Part shown: positions 8,262-17,401 of the stretch, one piece after another
How the letters are laid out: each line of letters opens with the position of its first letter
Position numbering within the stretch: position 1 is the first letter of the stretch
DNA from: Pseudomonas sp. M30-35
GTDB lineage: Bacteria; Pseudomonadota; Gammaproteobacteria; Pseudomonadales; Pseudomonadaceae
Assembly (NCBI RefSeq): GCF_002163625.1
Contig: NZ_CP020892.1
Location: 3,658,001-3,722,000 of the forward strand
Direction of reading: 5' to 3'
Length of the DNA: 64,000 nt
Notes under the pieces: generated by a model
Told to the model about the DNA's origin: nothing
Database searches by the model: none
What the model saw: only the letters and a program-made list of their open reading frames with translations
Position numbers and translations under genes: made by a program

Positions 8262-9593
8262 ATGAAACCGGCCCGCCGCCTACTCATCGCCCTTGCCGCT
8301 CTGTTGCTTTGCGCAGTCCTGCTGGGGACCTTGAATGCATTGGCAATAGAGCTGCCCGAGGTCATCAGTTCGCTCTGGTGGGGGCTGCTGTTACTGCTGG
8401 GCGTGGCTGCGCTGATTGATGCCTGGCTGCTGTACAAAACACCCTCGCCACGCCTCGAACGCAACTTACCCGGCCAACTGCCACTGGGGCGCTGGAGCGA
8501 TGTGCAACTCACCCTGCACCACAGTTACACACAGCACATCGAGGTGCAGGTATTCGATCACTGCGCCCATGAAATGGCCAGCGAACACCTGCCACAGCGT
8601 GTGGCGTTACGACCAGGTGAGCAAACCCAGTTCAGCTACCGCGTGCGGCCACTGGTGCGCGGCCACTTCAGTTTTCCACGGGCAGAGATCAGCCTGCCAA
8701 GCCGCTTAGGCCTGTGGCAGGCTCGGCGGGTACTCAATGTCGCTGACGAAACCCGGGTTTACCCCGACTTTGCCCGACTCTATGGCGCCCAGTTGCTAGC
8801 GGTTGATGACTGGCTAAGCCAGATGGGTGTTCGTCAGCATCAGCGACGCGGCTTAGGCATGGAATTTCATCAGCTACGTGATTTCCGCGATGGCGACTCA
8901 TTGCGTCAGATCGACTGGAAAGCCACTGCTCGTAAACGCACACCGATTGCCCGTGAGTATCAAGATGAACGCGATCAGCAAATTGTGTTCATGCTCGACT
9001 GTGGCCGCCGCATGCGCAGTCAGGATAACGAGCTGTCGCATTTCGACCACGCGCTCAACGCCAGTCTGCTGCTCAGCTACATCGCATTACGCCAAGGCGA
9101 CGCCGTAGGCCTGAGCACCTTCGCCAGTGAACAAAGCCGCTATCTAGCACCGGTCAAAGGCGCTGCACAGCTCAATGTTTTGCTTAACAGCGTGTATGAC
9201 CTTAAAAGCACTCAACTGCCTGCGGATTATACGGCGGCGACTGATGCACTGCTCAGCCGGCAACGGCGGCGGGCACTGGTTGTGATCGTCACTAACTTGC
9301 GTGATGAAGATGATCAGGAACTGCTTGGCGCCGTTAAACGCTTGAGTCGCCAGCACCGTGTATTGATCGCCAGCTTGCGCGAAGAAGTGCTGGATACACT
9401 GCGCCAAACACCGGTGCAAAATCTCGACTCGGCAATCGCCTACTGCGGAACTGTCGACTACCTGAATGCCCGCGACACACTGCACGAGCGTCTAGTCGCA
9501 AACAATATTCCAGTGCTTGATGCACGCCCTAGCGAGCTGGGGCCAGAGCTGGTTAGCCGTTACTTGTCATGGAAAAAGGCGGGTGTCCTTTAA
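8262..9593 (+). CDS. DUF58 domain protein (vWA-like MoxR partner)
   Basis: A 443-residue protein with two N-terminal membrane helices (about 5-28 and 35-55), then a beta-rich segment and the DUF58 signature (LRDFRDGDSLRQIDWKATAR) around residues 200-220. After that comes a vWA-like fold whose metal-site region reads FMLDCGRRM, where the classical DxSxS pattern is not complete. DUF58 proteins are encoded beside MoxR ATPases and are presumed clients or partners. The ATG at 8262 follows GAGCAGG at some distance. It is the last gene of the operon, ended by the terminator at 9622-9652. Confidence 0.9.
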   Translation: MKPARRLLIALAALLLCAVLLGTLNALAIELPEVISSLWWGLLLLLGVAALIDAWLLYKTPSPRLERNLPGQLPLGRWSDVQLTLHHSYTQHIEVQVFDHCAHEMASEHLPQRVALRPGEQTQFSYRVRPLVRGHFSFPRAEISLPSRLGLWQARRVLNVADETRVYPDFARLYGAQLLAVDDWLSQMGVRQHQRRGLGMEFHQLRDFRDGDSLRQIDWKATARKRTPIAREYQDERDQQIVFMLDCGRRMRSQDNELSHFDHALNASLLLSYIALRQGDAVGLSTFASEQSRYLAPVKGAAQLNVLLNSVYDLKSTQLPADYTAATDALLSRQRRRALVVIVTNLRDEDDQELLGAVKRLSRQHRVLIASLREEVLDTLRQTPVQNLDSAIAYCGTVDYLNARDTLHERLVANNIPVLDARPSELGPELVSRYLSWKKAGVL

Positions 9594-9621
9594 CCCTGAC
9601 TTAACGCTATAAAACTGATAC

Positions 9622-9652
9622 AAAAAACCCGCTAATGTCAGCGGGTTTTTTT
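9622..9652. terminator. Bidirectional terminator between the DUF58 operon and the PA4642-like gene
   Basis: Stem AACCCGC/GCGGGTT with loop TAATGTCA, flanked by an A-run on the left and a T-run on the right. It can stop the plus-strand operon and the minus-strand gene ending at 9674. Confidence 0.88.
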
Positions 9653-9673
9653 ATACATTATTTACCCAGTCGG

Positions 9674-9961
9674 CTAGTGTGCTGCTGACTTGATCAACTC
9701 GATATACGGCTGTGCGTTACGCTGATCCTGAATCAAGGCAACAAAATCGTTGCCGTCAGCATCTTTAGCGTTGACGTCATAGCCTGCGGCGACGAAAAAG
9801 CCGAGGAAACGCTCAAAGTCATCGAAACGCAGACCGCGATAGGCTTTAACCAGCTTGTGCAACGACGGCGGCGTGTCATCAGCGGGCTCGACATCGAGGA
9901 ACAACTTGATCGGCTCATCACCAATCTCTTCACCAATCACTTGTTTCTTGTCTTTACGCAT
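9674..9961 (-). CDS. PA4642-family small conserved protein
   Basis: A 95-residue soluble acidic protein that resembles the conserved Pseudomonas protein PA4642, also found near hpt and upp in P. aeruginosa. The C-terminal half (LRFDDFERFLGFFVAAGYDVNAKD) has a helix-loop-helix rhythm like that of ankyrin repeats (gene level: D-x-N-x-x-D-x-x-G), but only one repeat could be present. No catalytic motif is seen and the function is unknown. The start is the ATG at 9961. A GTG one codon upstream is equally possible. It shares the 9622-9652 terminator with the convergent DUF58 operon. Confidence 0.75.
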   Translation of the reverse strand: MRKDKKQVIGEEIGDEPIKLFLDVEPADDTPPSLHKLVKAYRGLRFDDFERFLGFFVAAGYDVNAKDADGNDFVALIQDQRNAQPYIELIKSAAH

Positions 9962-10030
9962 CACTGACTCCAGCTAAACCGGGCTACACGGGCCGGCAAG
10001 TGTACCCCGCGGACCCATTGCGCTCAACGC

Positions 10031-10513
10031 TCAGTCGATTGCGTCGAACTGCGCGCGCATCCAACTCAGGTACTCGGCCACTTGCGGGCTGCCCTCTTGC
10101 GGCGCCCAACTGGCGTGCTCGCCTTCGCCAATCGGCAGATACGGCCCGGCCTTGCACTCGAACAGAATGCTGTCGGCCTCAAGCACGACCAAGGCGTGGA
10201 AGATCCCTGGCGGTAGATCAACACCGACACAATCAGAGCCCGCCGCGAGAATACGCTTAGCCTGCACTGCGCCGTCCTGATCAAAAATCAGCAGCCCCAA
10301 GCGCCCCTTTACCACCAGTAACGCTTCAGCTTTGTCCGCTGAAAGGTGGCGGTGCGGCGGGATATAGGTATCCGGCTGCAAGCCAATTGCCATGCGATGA
10401 CAGGGTTCCTGCATTTCATGGAAATTGTGATGCTGGCGCTGACGCGGATTTTGCGCAGCCTTGTGCGCTAAGTCCGAGAACAAGGCTTGATCGAGAAATG
10501 CAGGGCCGCGCAT
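10031..10513 (-). CDS. WbuC-type cupin-fold metalloprotein
   Basis: A 160-residue cupin. The first cupin motif is visible as PHRHLSADKAEALLVVKGRL, with two His and one Glu as likely metal ligands, and the second motif lies around LPPGIFHALVVLE with a further His. This matches the WbuC-like cupins (the PA4644-type gene next to hpt in P. aeruginosa). The substrate is unknown, and the name comes from polysaccharide clusters where the role is also unproven. The ATG at 10513 is four bases after the hpt stop, so the gene is probably in an operon with hpt and translated by reinitiation. Confidence 0.82.
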   Translation of the reverse strand: MRGPAFLDQALFSDLAHKAAQNPRQRQHHNFHEMQEPCHRMAIGLQPDTYIPPHRHLSADKAEALLVVKGRLGLLIFDQDGAVQAKRILAAGSDCVGVDLPPGIFHALVVLEADSILFECKAGPYLPIGEGEHASWAPQEGSPQVAEYLSWMRAQFDAID

Positions 10514-10517
10514 AGGC

Positions 10518-11075
10518 TTACATGCCTTTAACGGCAAAAATGCCAGGCGCGTTGCGCCAGTAACCTTTGTAATCCATGCCGTAGCCGAAAATGTAACGGT
10601 CAATGCATGGCAAGCCAACGTAGTCAGCCTTAAGGTCTGGGCGCGCTTTGCGGTCATGGTCTTTATCAACCAGCACTGCGGTATGCACAGCACGAGCGCC
10701 CGCGTGGTGGCAGAAATCGATAATCGCGCCGAGGGTGTGGCCTTCATCGAGGATGTCATCAATGATCAACACATCGCGATCAATGAACGAAACCTCAGGC
10801 TTGGCCTTCCAGAAGAGATCACCACCGCTGGTTTCGTTGCGATAGCGCGTGGCGTGCAAATAAGACAGTTCCAGCGGAAAGCTTAGCTTCGGCAGCAGCT
10901 TACCGGAGAAGATAAGCCCACCGTTCATGACGCAGAAAACCACAGGGTTGGTATCCGCCATCTCGGCATTGATAACTTCAGCCATCTTGCAGATGGCGGC
11001 TTCAACCTGTTCGTCGGTGTACAGACAATCAGCTTCAGCCATTACCTGACGGATGTGCGCGAGATCAGCAGACAT
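10518..11075 (-). CDS. hpt: Hypoxanthine-guanine phosphoribosyltransferase
   Basis: This enzyme converts hypoxanthine (and usually guanine) plus PRPP to IMP/GMP in purine salvage in the cytoplasm. At 185 residues it has the type I phosphoribosyltransferase fold. The PRPP loop is VLIIDDILDEGHTL, preceded by the FCVMNGGLIFSG region. The start at 11075 has AGAGGAAC at good spacing. A longer open frame up to 11267 is not supported. It is followed at once by the cupin gene. Divergent from upp across 278 bases, so purine and pyrimidine salvage genes share one intergenic region. Confidence 0.93.
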   Translation of the reverse strand: MSADLAHIRQVMAEADCLYTDEQVEAAICKMAEVINAEMADTNPVVFCVMNGGLIFSGKLLPKLSFPLELSYLHATRYRNETSGGDLFWKAKPEVSFIDRDVLIIDDILDEGHTLGAIIDFCHHAGARAVHTAVLVDKDHDRKARPDLKADYVGLPCIDRYIFGYGMDYKGYWRNAPGIFAVKGM

Positions 11076-11220
11076 GTTCGTTCCTCTTGGGTTAGCGCAA
11101 CACGAAAACCTGATCGGTGCGTCAAAATAAAAGTCGGCAAAGGTACGCATGTGTCTGGCGGGGAGCAAGCCTTCACAGACGAACGAGCGCCATTTATGCG
11201 CGATATTCCGGCAATCCGGA

Positions 11221-11250
11221 TAATAATTGGCATAAATCAACAAAACCAAT
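11221..11250 (-). promoter_or_regulatory. Possible sigma-70 promoter of hpt
   Basis: On the minus strand TTGGTT (11250-11245) and TATTAT (11226-11221) are 18 bases apart, about 145 bases before the hpt start. This is the best hexamer pair I found by eye in the hpt-upp gap. I did not find a convincing pair for upp. Confidence 0.35.
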
Positions 11251-11353
11251 CTTAACTTAGGCGACATCAGTGAGCACAGCGCCGCCCTTTATTGCGCACA
11301 ATGCTTTAATCTAAGCCAGTTTTTTTGCCAGCTCAGTCGGAGAGCCCTAACAC

Positions 11354-11992
11354 ATGCCAATCCAAGAGATTCGCCACCCGCTGATTCGCCACAAAATCGG
11401 CTTGATGCGTCGCGCTGATATCAGCACCAAGAACTTCCGCGAATTGGCTCAAGAGGTCGGTGCCCTGCTGACTTACGAAGCAACCAAAGACCTGCCACTG
11501 GAAACTTACGAGATTGCCGGTTGGTGTGGCCCGGTGCAAGTAGAAAAGATCTCCGGCAAGAAGATCACCGTGGTGCCTATTTTGCGTGCAGGGATTGGCA
11601 TGCTCGAAGGCGTACTCAGTTTGATTCCGGGCGCCAAGGTCAGCGCCGTCGGGGTTGCACGCAATGAAGAAACATTGCAAGCGCACACCTACCTGGAAAA
11701 GCTGGTCCCGGAAATTGATGAGCGCCTGGCGATGATTATCGACCCGATGCTGGCGACCGGCGGCTCGATGGTCGCGACCATCGACCTGTTGAAAAAAGCA
11801 GGCTGTAAGGAAATCCGCGCCATGGTGCTGGTTGCTGCGCCCGAAGGTATCAAAGTAGTTAACGATGCACACCCGGATGTAGAGATTTACACCGCATCGA
11901 TTGATGAGCGCCTCAACGAGCATGGCTACATCATTCCTGGGCTGGGCGATGCAGGCGACAAAATTTTCGGCACCAAGCAAAAGGACGCCTAA
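11354..11992 (+). CDS. upp: Uracil phosphoribosyltransferase
   Basis: Converts uracil and PRPP to UMP in pyrimidine salvage. The 212-residue length is standard. The PRPP-binding loop [12 protein letters not shown] and the uracil-site C-terminus ([17 protein letters not shown]) are both present, with the dimer-contact N-terminal region [12 protein letters not shown]. The stop at 11992 is two bases from the start of uraA, so uptake and salvage of uracil are one operon, as in many proteobacteria. Confidence 0.97.
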   Translation: MPIQEIRHPLIRHKIGLMRRADISTKNFRELAQEVGALLTYEATKDLPLETYEIAGWCGPVQVEKISGKKITVVPILRAGIGMLEGVLSLIPGAKVSAVGVARNEETLQAHTYLEKLVPEIDERLAMIIDPMLATGGSMVATIDLLKKAGCKEIRAMVLVAAPEGIKVVNDAHPDVEIYTASIDERLNEHGYIIPGLGDAGDKIFGTKQKDA

Positions 11993-11994
11993 GC

Positions 11995-13260
11995 ATGCAA
12001 CACCAAGTGCAAGACGCCACATGGCGTCAGGCGTTGGCCGGTTCTCAAATGTTATTCGTAGCATTCGGCGCATTGGTACTGATGCCGTTGATTACCGGAA
12101 TGGACCCCAATGTCGCGCTGTTTACAGCGGGCCTTGGCACGCTGATTTTCCAGATTGTGACGAAAAACCAAGTCCCGGTGTTTCTCGCCTCATCGTTCGC
12201 CTTTATTGCCCCGATCCTTGCCGCTAAAGCTGACTTCGGCCTGCCTGCTACGCTCGGCGGCCTGGTTGCTGCTGGTGTGGTTTACATGCTGCTGGCTGGC
12301 GCCGTCCGGATTAAAGGCACTGGATTCATCGACCGCTTACTCCCGCCCGTGGTGATAGGCCCGGTAATCATGTCGATCGGCCTGGGCCTGGCGCCAGTTG
12401 CCGCCAACATGGCCATGGGTAAAGCAGGTGATGCCAGCGCACAATTAGTGCCTTACGACATTGCGCTGATGATCTCGCTACCGGCGTTGATCACCACGTT
12501 GATCGTGGCAGTCGTCGGTAAAGGCATATTCAAGCTGATCCCTATTTTGCTTGGCGTAGCCGTCGGTTACAGCTTGGCGTGGGCTTTTGGCGTGGTTGAG
12601 TTTGCGCCGATTGCAGCGGCCCCATGGCTGGCTATTCCCAACTTTGTAGCGCCTGAGCTGAACTGGAGCGCGGTACTGTTCATGCTACCGGTGGCCATTG
12701 CACCCGCAATCGAGCATATCGGCGATGTGCTGGCGATCGGCACTGTCACCGGCAAAAACTACCTGAAGAAACCCGGCTTACACCGCACGCTGCTCGGTGA
12801 TGGCTTGGCAACCTCTGCCGCGGGCTTGCTCGGTGGCCCACCTAACACGACCTATTCGGAAGTGACGGGCGCGGTCATGTTGACCAAGAACTTCAACCCC
12901 AAAGTCATGCTCTGGGCGGCGGTAATTGCCATGACTTTAGCGTTCGTCGGCAAATTCGGCGCCGTACTGCAAAGTATTCCAGTGCCGGTGATGGGTGGGA
13001 TTCTGTGCCTGTTGTTCGGCTCAATCGCAGTGGTCGGTTTAAATACCCTGATCCGTCATCAGGTTGACCTCTCCGAGGCGCGCAACCTGGTGATTGTCGC
13101 GATCACCTTGGTCTTCGGCATTGGCGGCATGGTCATTGGTGCTGGCGATGTCAGCCTCAAAGGCATTTCGCTCTGCGGGATCATCGCGATTTTGCTCAAC
13201 CTGGTACTGCCGGGCGGTGCAGGCTGGCGCAACAAGACCCTGACAGAAGAGGCGAAATAG
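11995..13260 (+). CDS. uraA: Uracil permease, NCS2 family
   Basis: A 421-residue nucleobase:cation symporter with about 14 hydrophobic segments. The NCS2 landmarks are visible: the early QMLFVAFGALVLMPLITGMDP stretch, a PAIEHIGDVLAIG segment with the substrate-binding Glu, and GLLGGPPNTTYSEVTGAV. It imports uracil for the adjacent upp. Some NCS2 members also take xanthine or uric acid, but the upp linkage favours uracil. It ends at a strong terminator at 13271-13299. Confidence 0.94.
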   Translation: MQHQVQDATWRQALAGSQMLFVAFGALVLMPLITGMDPNVALFTAGLGTLIFQIVTKNQVPVFLASSFAFIAPILAAKADFGLPATLGGLVAAGVVYMLLAGAVRIKGTGFIDRLLPPVVIGPVIMSIGLGLAPVAANMAMGKAGDASAQLVPYDIALMISLPALITTLIVAVVGKGIFKLIPILLGVAVGYSLAWAFGVVEFAPIAAAPWLAIPNFVAPELNWSAVLFMLPVAIAPAIEHIGDVLAIGTVTGKNYLKKPGLHRTLLGDGLATSAAGLLGGPPNTTYSEVTGAVMLTKNFNPKVMLWAAVIAMTLAFVGKFGAVLQSIPVPVMGGILCLLFGSIAVVGLNTLIRHQVDLSEARNLVIVAITLVFGIGGMVIGAGDVSLKGISLCGIIAILLNLVLPGGAGWRNKTLTEEAK

Positions 13261-13270
13261 CCCGCGCAGC

Positions 13271-13299
13271 AAAAGCCCCGCACTTGGCGGGGCTTTTTT
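13271..13299. terminator. Terminator after upp-uraA
   Basis: Stem AGCCCCGC/GCGGGGCT with loop ACTTG and a T-run. The A-run on the left gives it activity in both directions for the convergent small gene ending at 13319. Confidence 0.92.
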
Positions 13300-13318
13300 A
13301 TACCTGAGTGTTTAGCGC

Positions 13319-13564
13319 TTATTTAGCTAAACGGCGCACTTCACGCATAACCATGCTCGCATATTCCGGCGGTGTAAGCTGGGCAACTTGCTCACGCAGC
13401 CATTCTTCCCACTTGCCCTTACGCTTGCTCTTTTCGGCGAACAGTCGCGCGGCATCGACTTTGGAACGCTGCAGGTTTTGTTGCCACAACTCGAACAAAC
13501 GCGCCTTTTCAGCCTCTCCAGCATTACGCTCTTCAGCGGATTTGTTCGCTAGATTAAAACTCAT
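13319..13564 (-). CDS. Small charged conserved protein of unknown function
   Basis: An 81-residue, strongly charged protein, Lys/Arg/Glu-rich and predicted nearly all helical, with several Trp residues (FELWQQNL, GKWEEWLREQVAQL). There is no signal peptide or membrane helix. It is convergent with uraA and shares that terminator. On the minus strand CAGGAGTGCTC precedes the ATG, a good ribosome-binding site, which is the main evidence that the gene is real. I do not recognise a named family. Confidence 0.65.
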   Translation of the reverse strand: MSFNLANKSAEERNAGEAEKARLFELWQQNLQRSKVDAARLFAEKSKRKGKWEEWLREQVAQLTPPEYASMVMREVRRLAK

Positions 13565-13667
13565 TGAGCACTCCTGTTGCGGAAAAAGGGGCGGATTCTA
13601 CGCACTTTTCACATCGCAGACAGAGGTTTTGTTCAGCCAATTGACCAAGGGTTACTGGCAGCTCGGC

Positions 13668-14903
13668 TTAATCTTCCAGCTCACTTAAACGCCGCTCAAT
13701 CATCAAGCGGTCAGGACTTTGCCCGGCCAGCCTTAGCGCTTCGAGGTAAGCTGCCCGCGCCGCAGCTCGCTGATCCAGACGCCGCAAGCAATCGGCTTTG
13801 GCCATCTGCGCAAGGTGATAGCGCGCAAGCTCACCGCGCTCTAGCAAGGCATCGATAATGTTAAGTCCTGCAGCTGGGCCATCGCACATTGATACCGCGA
13901 CCGCCCGATTTAGCTCAATCACCGGCGAAGGTTGTAAGCGCAGCAACACATCATAAAGTCCGACAATCTGCGACCAGTCAGTCTCTGCCGCAGTCGCAGC
14001 CTCGGCATGCACGGCGGCAATCGCAGCCTGTACGTTGTAGCTATCGTAACCGCCCTGCTGCAGCGCTTGCAGAAGCAGCGTCCGGCCTTCTTCAATATGT
14101 GCAGACGACCACAGGCTGCGGTCCTGCTCCTCAAGTAACACCGCCAATCCGTCGACAGAGACCCGCGCGGGGCGGCGCGACTCATGCAGCAGCATTAACG
14201 CCAGCAAGCCTTTTACTGATGGATCTGGCAGAAGCTCCAGCAGCAATCGCCCCAGCCGAATAGCCTCCGTCGAAAGCTGGCTGCGAATGACTGACTCGCC
14301 TGAGCTGGCAAAGTAGCCTTCGTTAAACACCAAGTAGATAACCCGCAACACCACCGCCAACCGCTGTGGAAGTTCACCTCGGGTAGGCACTTCGTAAGGG
14401 ATTGCGGCATCACGAATCTTGGCTTTGGCGCGCACGATACGTTGCGCGATTGTACTGGGAGTAGTGAGAAAGGCTTTGGCGATGTCCTCGCTGCCAAGGT
14501 CGCATATTTCACGCAAGGTCAAAGCAACCTGGGCATCTTCCGCTAGCGCCGGGTGGCAGCAGGTGAAGATCAAACGCAGGCGGTCATCCTCGACGCTTTC
14601 AAAGTCATCCAGAGCAGGCGCATCGGCGGCAGCCTCATCGCGCTCGCCAAGCGCTTCAAAGCGGGCATTGCGGCGCAATCCATCAATGGCTTTAAAGCGT
14701 CCTGCGGATACCAGCCAGGCCCGCGGATTAGCCGGTACACCTTGAGTTTGCCACTGTTCAAGCGCAGCACGAAACGCCTCATGTAATGCTTCTTCGGCCA
14801 GATCGAAATCACCGAGCAGGCGAATCAAGGTCGCCAGGACGCGCCGCGACTCAGTGCGATAAAGCACTTCCAGTTGCTGGTTCAGCGCCTGAGGCGTATC
14901 CAA
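13668..14903 (-). CDS. ECF42-type RNA polymerase sigma factor with SnoaL/TPR-like C-terminal extension
   Basis: A 411-residue protein. Region sigma2 spans about residues 10-85 (YRTESRRVLATLIRLLGDFDLAEEALHEAF, then a Trp-containing NPRAWLVSAGRFKAIDGLRR) and sigma4 about 110-180 (LTLREICDLGSEDIAKAFLTTPSTIAQRIVRAKAKI, quoted here in overview). A long helical extension follows, with repeated SYNVQAAIAAVHAEA and ELARYHLAQMAKADCLRRLD units, typical of the ECF42 group. These sigma factors usually sit beside small DGPF/YciI-type genes and use the C-terminal extension, not an anti-sigma factor, for control. No DGPF gene lies next to this one, which is unusual. The neighbour is an ABC exporter. Confidence 0.88.
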   Translation of the reverse strand: MDTPQALNQQLEVLYRTESRRVLATLIRLLGDFDLAEEALHEAFRAALEQWQTQGVPANPRAWLVSAGRFKAIDGLRRNARFEALGERDEAAADAPALDDFESVEDDRLRLIFTCCHPALAEDAQVALTLREICDLGSEDIAKAFLTTPSTIAQRIVRAKAKIRDAAIPYEVPTRGELPQRLAVVLRVIYLVFNEGYFASSGESVIRSQLSTEAIRLGRLLLELLPDPSVKGLLALMLLHESRRPARVSVDGLAVLLEEQDRSLWSSAHIEEGRTLLLQALQQGGYDSYNVQAAIAAVHAEAATAAETDWSQIVGLYDVLLRLQPSPVIELNRAVAVSMCDGPAAGLNIIDALLERGELARYHLAQMAKADCLRRLDQRAAARAAYLEALRLAGQSPDRLMIERRLSELED

Positions 14904-14936
14904 TCGCAGCTCCTTCAGTAACCCACAGTGACTGTC

Positions 14937-15698
14937 TTAGCTTTTAAGTCGATAACCGCTTTTAAATATCCAGGCAACAGCGCCTATGCACAGCGCCAAG
15001 AAGCCCAGGATCATGCCCAGACTGACGCCGACGCTAACGTCGGAAACCCCGTAAAAGCTCCAGCGAAATGCGCTGATCAGATACACCACGGGGTTGAACA
15101 GTGTGACGGTCTGCCAAACCGGCGGCAGCATGCTGATCGAGTAAAAACTACCGCCAAGGAAAGTCAGCGGCGTGACGATCAGCGCGGGTACGATTTGCAA
15201 TTTCTCCCAGCCATCCGCCCAGACCCCGATAATGAAACCGAACAAGCTGAAGGTCACGGCAGTGAGGATTAAGAAGGCCACCATCCAGAATGGATGAAGA
15301 ATTTCAAAGTCGACGAACAGCCGCGCCGTCAGCAAGATAATCAAACCCAGAATGATGGATTTGGTCGCCGCAGCGCCAACATAGCCAATAAGGATTTCAA
15401 GGTAGGAAACCGGTGCAGAAAGGATCTCGTAAATCGTCCCTGAATACTTCGGCATATAAATACCAAACGAGGCGTTGGAGATGCTCTCGGTGAGCAGCGC
15501 CAGCATGATCAAGCCAGGGATGATAAACGCCCCATAGCTGACACCATGCACCTGAGTCATGCTTGAGCCGATCGCCGAGCCAAACACCACAAAATACAGC
15601 GAAGTCGTGATGACTGGTGTGGCAATGCTTTGCAGCAACGTGCGCCAGGTGCGCGCGAGTTCAAACAGGTAAATGGCGCGAATCGCGTAGAAATTCAT
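14937..15698 (-). CDS. ABC-2 type transporter permease (YadH-like)
   Basis: A 253-residue inner-membrane permease with six predicted helices and the ABC-2 signature region ([21 protein letters not shown] and the [14 protein letters not shown] loop). It pairs with the ATPase encoded just upstream, the two genes overlapping by four bases. Together they form a half-size exporter like E. coli YadGH, whose substrate is not established. The stop is 33 bases from the sigma-factor start on the same strand. Confidence 0.9.
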   Translation of the reverse strand: MNFYAIRAIYLFELARTWRTLLQSIATPVITTSLYFVVFGSAIGSSMTQVHGVSYGAFIIPGLIMLALLTESISNASFGIYMPKYSGTIYEILSAPVSYLEILIGYVGAAATKSIILGLIILLTARLFVDFEILHPFWMVAFLILTAVTFSLFGFIIGVWADGWEKLQIVPALIVTPLTFLGGSFYSISMLPPVWQTVTLFNPVVYLISAFRWSFYGVSDVSVGVSLGMILGFLALCIGAVAWIFKSGYRLKS

Positions 15699-16621
15699 GC
15701 GCGGTTCCTCACCAGGTTTACGAAAATTTCTTCAAGCGAACTCTGGCTCGACTGCAGGTCTTTGAAGTCGATGCCTTGTTGCGCCAAGTCTTTGAGCAAC
15801 TCGGCAATACCGGTGTGCTCACGTTGGGCATCAAAGGTAAACACCAGCGCATGGCCAGAGTCTGCCAATTCCAGCGGGTAACTGGCGAGCGCATCGGGAA
15901 TGCTGGTCAACGGCTGCTGCAAGTGCAAGGTCAGCTGTTTCTTGCCGAGCTTGTGCATCAGCGCAGCTTTATCTTCGACCAGAATGATTTCACCCTTGCT
16001 GATAACCCCAATGCGATCAGCCATTTCCTCGGCTTCTTCGATGTAGTGAGTGGTCAAAATGATCGTCACGCCGCGCTCGCGCAGGCCACGCACCATATTC
16101 CACATATCACGACGCAGTTCGACATCGACACCGGCAGTTGGCTCATCGAGAAACAGAATCTGCGGCTCATGGGACAAGGCTTTGGCGATCATCACACGGC
16201 GCTTCATACCGCCAGACAACTCAAAGATGCGCGCATCCTTTTTGTCCCACAGCGACAAATCACGCAGCAGTTGTTCGAGATAAGCAGGATTGGCCGGTTT
16301 ACCAAATAAACCCCGGGTGAACTTAACCGTGGCCAAAACACTTTCAAAGCCTTCGTTGAACAACTCCTGTGGCACCAAGCCAATCTTGGCCCGCGCTGCA
16401 CGGTAGTCGGAAATAATGTCGTGGCCATCGACCAGCACCTTGCCTGAGCCAGGATTTACGATGCCGCAGATGATGCTGATCAAGGTGGTTTTGCCTGCAC
16501 CGTTGGGGCCGAGCAAAGCGAAAATCTCACCTTTTTTGATATCAAGATTGATGGAGGTCAACGCTGGGTGGCCCGAAGCATAAACCTTGCTCAACTGCTG
16601 TATCGAGATAACTGGTTGCAC
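15695..16621 (-). CDS. ABC transporter ATP-binding protein (YadG-like)
   Basis: A 308-residue ATPase subunit with Walker [11 protein letters not shown], signature [13 protein letters not shown], Walker [13 protein letters not shown] and an H-loop in [11 protein letters not shown]. The C-terminal 80 residues form the extension usual for exporters of the DrrA/YadG type, ending [12 protein letters not shown]. It is first in the operon with the permease. Substrate cannot be told from sequence. Confidence 0.92.
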   Translation of the reverse strand: MQPVISIQQLSKVYASGHPALTSINLDIKKGEIFALLGPNGAGKTTLISIICGIVNPGSGKVLVDGHDIISDYRAARAKIGLVPQELFNEGFESVLATVKFTRGLFGKPANPAYLEQLLRDLSLWDKKDARIFELSGGMKRRVMIAKALSHEPQILFLDEPTAGVDVELRRDMWNMVRGLRERGVTIILTTHYIEEAEEMADRIGVISKGEIILVEDKAALMHKLGKKQLTLHLQQPLTSIPDALASYPLELADSGHALVFTFDAQREHTGIAELLKDLAQQGIDFKDLQSSQSSLEEIFVNLVRNRA

Positions 16622-17025
16622 ACAACCACCTTGGTTTTGGGAGCGTCAGAAGGCATCGCTATATGAGCCTGCCTGAACAATAAAAACGCTACTCTAGCCC
16701 ATCCTTATGCCATGTTGCATCTGGCTAATTAAGTGTTGGGCTGGGGAACGGCTCTGGTATGGTCACGCTTGTGCAGCACCGTTTATCAGCATGCTGCTCC
16801 TCGATCCAGCCGCAACGAATACCAACCCGGTATCAGCGCTGACCCTCGGAGGCTCTGGCCAAGGACAAGTGTTGAGCTCAATTCGCAAGCTTGCAGGCTT
16901 GGTCATAGTCGCCGGTATCGTTATGCTGGCACACCGCCAACAGCCTTGAATCGTCGCTTTGCGCTTGCCAAGCGCGTTAATTTTGCACAGGCTGTGCCGT
17001 TATCACCCGTTCAGAGGACACCTAC
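16622..17025. other. 404-base intergenic region, no supported gene
   Basis: The region is divergent between the ABC exporter and the I78-type lipoprotein gene, so it should hold both promoters. Two short overlapping open frames (16707-16949 and 16733-17035) have no good ribosome-binding site, no recognisable family and a composition unlike the real genes, and I do not accept them. No clear hairpin or repeat was noticed. Confidence 0.5.
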
Positions 17026-17343
17026 ATGCAACTAAAACATCTCGCTGGCCTGGCTCTAATTGCATCACTAAGCGCCTGTAGCTCAATGGACAGTGGCAGT
17101 TCAGACACCGCTTCGGCAGTTGCGTCTGATCGCTTCAAGGACAAGTGCAACGCCGAAGCCGTCCAGGATATGTTGGGGCAGCGAGTCACCCCGGCGCTAA
17201 GCAAACAAATCAAAGAAAAAGCCGGTGCTAAAAGCGTTCGAGTCCTGGGCCCAGCCGACCCAATGACCATGGATTACAAGTCATCTCGTTTGAACATCGA
17301 TACCGACGAAGCTGAAGTGATCGACCGCATCACCTGCGGTTAA
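17026..17343 (+). CDS. Lipoprotein with peptidase-inhibitor I78-like domain
   Basis: A 105-residue precursor with a lipoprotein signal peptide (lipobox LSAC, Cys18) followed by a serine-rich linker. From about residue 45 it shows an I78 pattern: a Cys in CNAEAVQDMLGQRV, the loop AKSVRVLGPADPMTMDYKS, and RLNIDTDEAEVIDRITCG at the C-terminus. I78 proteins inhibit serine proteases such as elastase-type enzymes. A protective role in the periplasm or outer membrane is inferred. The gene is monocistronic, followed 58 bases later by mdcR. Confidence 0.85.
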   Translation: MQLKHLAGLALIASLSACSSMDSGSSDTASAVASDRFKDKCNAEAVQDMLGQRVTPALSKQIKEKAGAKSVRVLGPADPMTMDYKSSRLNIDTDEAEVIDRITCG

Positions 17344-17401
17344 TCTCAGGTACACGCTCGCCAGCGCAGCGCTGGCCTCTTAACCTTCCAGGCACTGACG
17401 C

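Noticed and set aside
11333..12073. 246-codon minus-strand frame across upp and the start of uraA
   Set aside because: It is the antisense shadow of upp, whose protein is fully recognisable; no ribosome-binding site or family match.
15617..16309. 230-codon plus-strand frame opposite the ABC permease and ATPase
   Set aside because: Antisense to two clear genes with overlapping starts; the translated sequence has no family features.
16707..17035. Two overlapping short frames before the I78-type lipoprotein gene
   Set aside because: No good ribosome-binding site, odd composition and no recognisable domain; likely chance.
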